From Promethearchaeota archaeon Loki_b31 (GTDB lineage Archaea > Asgardarchaeota > Lokiarchaeia > Sigyniarchaeales > SOKP01), in assembly GCA_005222975.1 (NCBI GenBank), contig NJBI01000027.1:1-46657 (forward strand): a DNA stretch of 46,657 bases, in the 5' to 3' direction. The notes under the pieces were generated by a model. The model searched no databases and was not told the origin of the DNA. It saw nothing but the letters and a program-made list of their open reading frames with translations. Made by a program: the position numbers and the translations under genes. Shown one piece after another: positions 42,960 through 46,657 of the stretch. The first letter of the stretch is position 1; each line of letters opens with the position of its first letter.

Positions 42960-44600
42960 GTGCCGATAGAGCTTTGTGAAGTAGTAATAAGATTAAACGA
43001 AGAGACAGAACATTTCAGGAATAATCCAACTCTAGATTTTCAGATAAACGAACTAGATCCAACAGACTCCGTCAACAAATATTTCATGTCTAAAGAAGAG
43101 CTCATTTTGGCTCAGAGAATTAACTACGCTCTAATACGCTTAATTGGCGGAAACAACTTTAGAGATATCTTCTTGGGATCCATTTTCCCAAAGAACGGCT
43201 ACATAAGGCATATTAACAGACCTTGGGCTGTCATAAGACGGAATGTTTTAGACTTAAGTTTTAGTTTAGAATCTCTTTACGGTCATCCTGCTCTTGTTAT
43301 TGTTCCAAGTCATCTCGTATCCTATGAGAATAAATTTCAGTACTTATACGATCGCGTGGTACAGCCTGCAACAATCCCCTTACCAATTAACCCTAGCGAT
43401 AGCGCCCTTGCTATCTTTAGTTTAAGCAATCCTGGCATTTCTAATTTGCGCATATCAGGCGTTCCTTTACGAGTATGGACCTCTGATCTTGGTGGCCCCT
43501 TCTTTGAACCGATGATTGCTGATAAAAGAATGAAATTTTACACGACTTTATCTCAGATGGATCAACAATATTACCTTAAAAATTTTAGAACCAGTTCTGA
43601 TCTCTCGGAAGATTTTTTGAGATTTGAGAGTTTAACTACGATTGTAGGGATAATAAGGAAAATTTATGAAGACATCGTCGGATTAGACATCACTGGCATG
43701 GCAGATAAAGTCTTGCAGAAAGAATTTACCACTCTAGAAGTCTCTAACGCTCGAAATCAGTTATTTACCTTTCTCACTTCTTATGGGTTAGAAGCGACAT
43801 CTCTTGAGTTTCAATACAGACACGGGGCAAGATATACATTATTGTTAAATAGAGATATATACGATGTATATTTTAAAAATAGGGAAGATCTTACATCTTT
43901 GATAAAATCTCTCGAGAAAAAAACCATTTATAGTGGTACATCAAAAGATTCTCGTATAAGTTTAACAAAAGAGGCTTTAAGGTTTTCGCAAGATCGCATA
44001 ATATCTACATTAGACTTTGTATGGAGTCTTACTTATAAATCTGACGGAACTCGGCGTAAAGTCTACCTCTATTTTCTTCCAAAAAATTCGGAAGGTTTCG
44101 GGTATAGAGATTTACAATATAGATACTTACCAGTTATGAGTGGTCCAGATTGGAATCTATTCAGCAGTATGTCAAGTATACAGGCACGAGGTATAGTTCT
44201 CGATCCCGAACATCCGGAGCTTTTTAACCCCTCCGAAATTCTCGCCGCTATGAACATAGAAAACGCGTTATGTGTCGCGCGAACATCCGATATGGCTGAT
44301 AACGAGATTTTGTTTGCGTTCGACGAGTTTCAACCGTATATGCCTCATTTGGTAAAAAATGAGAATCGCCGGGTGATCGGTCCCGATCCAGACGGTTTAA
44401 CCGAGAAAAACACGCACGAATTCCTCACCCTCTACTTTAAATACTGGCAAATCGTACAACGGTTTAAAATGGTTGATTTCTATAATTTCGGCGATTCGAA
44501 CGATTTTTACAATATCTTTAGCGATGACACCGATTCGTTAATATGGTTTATAACCCAGTACGATCCTCCTTACGTTTTCGACCCGAGATGGTATAATTAA
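42960..44600 (+). CDS. Unrecognised 546-residue protein (second of the pair)
   Basis: GTG start; no strong ribosome site, suggesting coupling to the preceding gene. A soluble, mostly globular chain, with an acidic, aromatic C-terminus (DDTDSLIWFITQYDPPYVFDPRWYN). Segments such as LGGPFFEPMIADKRMKFYTTL and FRFE/RFSQDRIISTLDFVW suggest several helices and strands. No known catalytic motif is seen. GC is high for the window (about 45% in its last third by count of two lines). Functions together with the 300-residue protein by proximity only. Confidence 0.75.
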   Translation: MPIELCEVVIRLNEETEHFRNNPTLDFQINELDPTDSVNKYFMSKEELILAQRINYALIRLIGGNNFRDIFLGSIFPKNGYIRHINRPWAVIRRNVLDLSFSLESLYGHPALVIVPSHLVSYENKFQYLYDRVVQPATIPLPINPSDSALAIFSLSNPGISNLRISGVPLRVWTSDLGGPFFEPMIADKRMKFYTTLSQMDQQYYLKNFRTSSDLSEDFLRFESLTTIVGIIRKIYEDIVGLDITGMADKVLQKEFTTLEVSNARNQLFTFLTSYGLEATSLEFQYRHGARYTLLLNRDIYDVYFKNREDLTSLIKSLEKKTIYSGTSKDSRISLTKEALRFSQDRIISTLDFVWSLTYKSDGTRRKVYLYFLPKNSEGFGYRDLQYRYLPVMSGPDWNLFSSMSSIQARGIVLDPEHPELFNPSEILAAMNIENALCVARTSDMADNEILFAFDEFQPYMPHLVKNENRRVIGPDPDGLTEKNTHEFLTLYFKYWQIVQRFKMVDFYNFGDSNDFYNIFSDDTDSLIWFITQYDPPYVFDPRWYN

Positions 44601-44752
44601 TTCTATTTTTTTTATTTTTAATTCTATTTAATTTTAATAATATATTGAAAAATAATTAAAGACAACCTATTTAAATAAGGGATTAGTTATATCCTTCTTA
44701 GAATTGTATAAATTCATTAAAATTCGAAATTTGTAATAGGTAATTTGTTGCT

Positions 44753-45541
44753 ATGCGCGAATTCAAAGTCAGCGAACTCATAACCTTAAAGCTCGAAGGC
44801 GATAAGACGATCATCTACGTAGACGGTATGGAATTTAGGCAGTGCAAGTATCTTTTACTGAATATACCTGTCGAGAAAATAAGCTCGTTTGACGAAATCG
44901 CTTCCGTTGACGAAGCTGCTGAAAGATTGGATCATTCTGAAGAACCTCGTAAAAACACCGTTAAAAAAATCCCTCCAGAAGTCGAGTTCTGGGGACATTG
45001 TAGCAACCTTCAAGCGTGGGTTGAAAACAGCTACGACACTCGAATTATACATAGCAATTTAGCCTTTCCTTTGTTAAGGGCGTTGCTTATTTCAGGTGAC
45101 CCAATCGCGGAACGGGTAGTTAATGAAGAAGTCGCGAAAAAATTAATGCGAGGGACTTTTAACACCATAAGGTTTTTAATTTTAGAAGGCTACTTTGATT
45201 ATCTAAGCGACGAGGAGGTCCAAACCATAGTTTCCGGCGAGACAGAAAAATCCAGAATAGAGAAAAAGAAAATATCGTTTAAACACATGAATTTTGACGC
45301 TTTAGGGGACGATATCCACGGAATGACTCTGAAACAGTTCGATTTTCTGATAAATCACCCAAAGTTTGACTTCCTTGCGGATTTTCAAGAACATTTTACC
45401 GAAAGATTTAAGAGGGAAAAGGTTTTTGAGCCTTACGACTACATTGTATTTATTTTCCATAAACTTATAGATTTAGAAGAAAGAAAAAAATTAAGAAAAA
45501 AATATTTCCCTTTATTAAAAAAACTTAGAGAATCACTTTAA
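44753..45541 (+). CDS. Asgard-type protein with PPEVEFWGHCSNLQAWVENSYDTR motif
   Basis: A 262-residue soluble protein. The central stretch PEVEFWGHCSNLQAWVE...DTRIIHSNLAFPLLRALLISGDP resembles, from memory, a large family seen repeatedly in Lokiarchaeia and other Asgards, often with leucine-rich or HEAT-like repeats. Here only a helical C-terminal half follows, with FLILEGYFDYLSDEE and a basic tail. The conserved WGHC looks like a structural or metal-site motif; the catalytic role is unknown. It has its own start region (ATG 44753) 152 bases after the preceding gene, so may be separately transcribed. Confidence 0.8.
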   Translation: MREFKVSELITLKLEGDKTIIYVDGMEFRQCKYLLLNIPVEKISSFDEIASVDEAAERLDHSEEPRKNTVKKIPPEVEFWGHCSNLQAWVENSYDTRIIHSNLAFPLLRALLISGDPIAERVVNEEVAKKLMRGTFNTIRFLILEGYFDYLSDEEVQTIVSGETEKSRIEKKKISFKHMNFDALGDDIHGMTLKQFDFLINHPKFDFLADFQEHFTERFKREKVFEPYDYIVFIFHKLIDLEERKKLRKKYFPLLKKLRESL

Positions 45542-45554
45542 GAAATCTCTGTTT

Positions 45555-45767
45555 CTAAATTTCGCTTTCAATCTTAGTTTCTATTAAATTTGGACTAATA
45601 CTACTCCTCACTGACTGCTCTATAAGATACTCCGTCCTAATCAAGTCCCTAATTCCGACTCGTATTGCTTCACTTCGATTTGGAAACTTACCTTCTGAAA
45701 CGAGCACTTCTAAAACCTTTAAATAATTTTCTGGTAAATTTACTGAAATTAACTTTATTTTAATCAC
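45555..45767 (-). CDS. Ribbon-helix-helix (CopG-like) regulator
   Basis: The core KIKLISVNLPENYLKVLEVLVSEGKFPNRSEAIRVGIRDLI has the short N-terminal beta strand and two helices of RHH dimers, with the conserved (P)NRSEAIRxGIRDLI. About 70 residues from the GTG at 45767; a TTG at 45812 would add 15 residues, but a TATA-like tttatata at 45831-45838 (minus strand) places transcription start about 25 bases downstream, near 45806, favouring the shorter form. An ACGTACGT palindrome (45822-45829) adjoins the TATA box and could be its own operator. Convergent with the preceding gene, stops about 14 bases apart. Confidence 0.8.
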   Translation of the reverse strand: MIKIKLISVNLPENYLKVLEVLVSEGKFPNRSEAIRVGIRDLIRTEYLIEQSVRSSISPNLIETKIESEI

Positions 45768-45962
45768 CAAATTTTTGAGTTCTTTGGAAAAACTCTTCGT
45801 TTTTCTATACAATTAAATATCACGTACGTATATATAAACATTTAGTGGAAATCGACCCTAAGTAATCCGACGAAAAAAAAATAGAGTCTCTATTAGGATA
45901 TTTCATCAATTTGGGATTTTTGTCTGTTCAAATAAGACCTTAACCTTCAAATAAAATATATC

Positions 45963-46040
45963 ATAAATTTTAAATTAGAAAATAATATATATCATATGTC
46001 TTACATGTAACATACAATATAAAATATAAATTTTAAATTA
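45963..46040. repeat. Two 15-bp direct repeats upstream of the 107-residue gene
   Basis: The sequence ataaattttaaatta occurs at 45963-45977 and 46026-46040, the second copy ending 18 bases before the ATG at 46059. They could be promoter or binding-site copies, but the A+T content makes chance repeats common. Confidence 0.3.
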
Positions 46041-46058
46041 AAAAAGAAGTGATTGAAT

Positions 46059-46382
46059 ATGGCTGATATTGAAGCTCAGTTAAGAAACCATCTAAAAACC
46101 GCAGCTGATTGGGAAAAAATGGAAGCTCCTGTACCTGGAGTTTTTGTAGTAAAGGTCCCTGCTACTAAAACTAGACCTGCCTTACTATTCCTAGAAATTA
46201 ATCCTCTAAAGGAAGATGGAAAACCAATGAAAAGAAAAGGACTATTCGTTGGATCTAAAGAAATGTTGATAAAATTTGGAGAAGCTTTAAATGACGATAA
46301 GGTCTTTCAATTAATTGGTGAATTGGAAAAAATCAATCCTGAAGTGGCTACAAGCGGAACCGTTAAAAAGTTAGAAATGTAA
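46059..46382 (+). CDS. Small soluble protein, 107 residues, unknown family
   Basis: Start ATG 46059 with aagaagtgat in front; a TTG two codons earlier is less likely. The sequence MADIEAQLRNHLKTAADWEKMEAPVPGVFVVKVP...RPALLFLEINPLKEDGKPMKRKGLFVG suggests a compact alpha/beta domain with no Cys and no membrane segment. It has a strong T-tract after the stop. I do not recognise the family; similar short proteins of this kind occur in archaea, but I cannot cite one. Confidence 0.8.
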   Translation: MADIEAQLRNHLKTAADWEKMEAPVPGVFVVKVPATKTRPALLFLEINPLKEDGKPMKRKGLFVGSKEMLIKFGEALNDDKVFQLIGELEKINPEVATSGTVKKLEM

Positions 46383-46390
46383 TTTTATAT

Positions 46391-46408
46391 CCTTTTTTTT
46401 TCTCTTTT
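46391..46408 (+). terminator. T-tract terminator
   Basis: A long T run (cctttttttttctctttt) just past the stop at 46382, convergent with the transposase fragment. Confidence 0.45.
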
Positions 46409-46434
46409 AATTTAAACACTAGTACATAATTCAC

Positions 46435-46657
46435 TTAATTCGGTTTATTTTTAATCTTGAATTTTACCTCTGCTTGTTTTCTGCTAAATTTCCAATTTAT
46501 TCCAATTTTTTCCCTATTTCGTTCATGTACCCAAGCTTGGACCTCTTCCCGTAATGTTTCCTCGTTAGGAAAACGACGACCATTCAAGCATTGAGATTCC
46601 AATGCTCCAATTTCTAATTCGGCTTGGTTCAACCAACTTGCGTGGACAGGAGTAAAA
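46435..46657 (-). mobile_element. IS630-family transposase, C-terminal fragment (truncated by window)
   Basis: The minus-strand frame is open to the right edge, reading ...FTPVHASWLNQAELEIGALESQC then RRFPNEETLREEVQAW and NWKFSRKQAEVKFK. This is the C-terminus of an IS630-type DDE transposase; the Glu in NQAELE corresponds to the final catalytic acid of the DDE/DDD-type triad. The rest and the terminal repeats lie outside the window, so integrity cannot be judged. No clear element end is visible between 46383 and 46435. Confidence 0.85.

Noticed and set aside
1..46657. CRISPR arrays, tRNA or rRNA genes
   Set aside because: No regularly spaced repeats and no tRNA T-arm or rRNA signature were found in the intergenic regions read.

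Overview
The window looks like chromosome from an AT-rich Asgard archaeon, most likely of the Lokiarchaeia. It encodes a Ras/Rab-type small GTPase, an archaeal proteasome alpha subunit, a divergent archaeal family B DNA polymerase, a TrmB-type regulator, UPF0182 and DUF134 proteins, a 1,624-residue tryptophan-punctuated helical repeat protein and a protein family I associate with Lokiarchaeia. Genes are separated by very AT-rich spacers. Many starts are TTG or GTG, and several stops are followed by T-tracts of the archaeal terminator kind.

Layout. 0-8 kb: two related MFS transporters flank a thioesterase, two tandem paralogous [4Fe-4S] proteins and a DUF134 regulator. The second transporter has an in-frame TAA. 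A class I aminotransferase, a 58-residue gene with a near-perfect Shine-Dalgarno and a long hairpin element follow. 8-20 kb: a GH4 glycosidase, then a translationally coupled pair of membrane proteins, one of 2,534 residues built from internal membrane repeats. Two tandem paralogous mini-proteins (54 and 57 aa) and a four-helix membrane protein with a shifted N-terminus come next. 20-27 kb: a TrmB-like regulator divergent from a 43-residue Cys protein plus GyrI-like protein, with a strong inverted repeat between them. Then come a PolB2-like polymerase with degenerate exonuclease motifs, its small partner, an amidohydrolase-fold protein missing metal ligands, a DUF3795 protein and a RadA-like protein with degraded Walker motifs. 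27-33 kb: duplicated acyl-CoA synthetases, a sirtuin, a small GTPase and the proteasome alpha gene, which is split by a short intervening sequence. 33-46.7 kb: a UPF0182 membrane protein, a possible winged-helix protein, the 1,624-residue repeat protein, three unrecognised or Asgard-type genes of higher GC, a ribbon-helix-helix regulator, a small unknown protein and the C-terminus of an IS630-type transposase at the right edge.

Most notable points. (1) The proteasome alpha gene has two intact halves; removing exactly 32 nt restores a canonical YGG-I-RPFG junction, and the insert folds into a hairpin resembling a loose bulge-helix-bulge. This is a candidate mRNA intron, bypass element or assembly error. 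(2) The 2,534-residue polytopic protein contains internal repeats of about 127-130 residues, with its small partner and neighbouring mini-proteins. (3) A PolB2-like polymerase, a small protein and a degenerate RadA-like protein are clustered in a way that recalls a mutasome-like set. (4) The 1,624-residue protein has ten tryptophan-marked repeats whose spacing never increases along the chain, falling from 134 to 116 residues.
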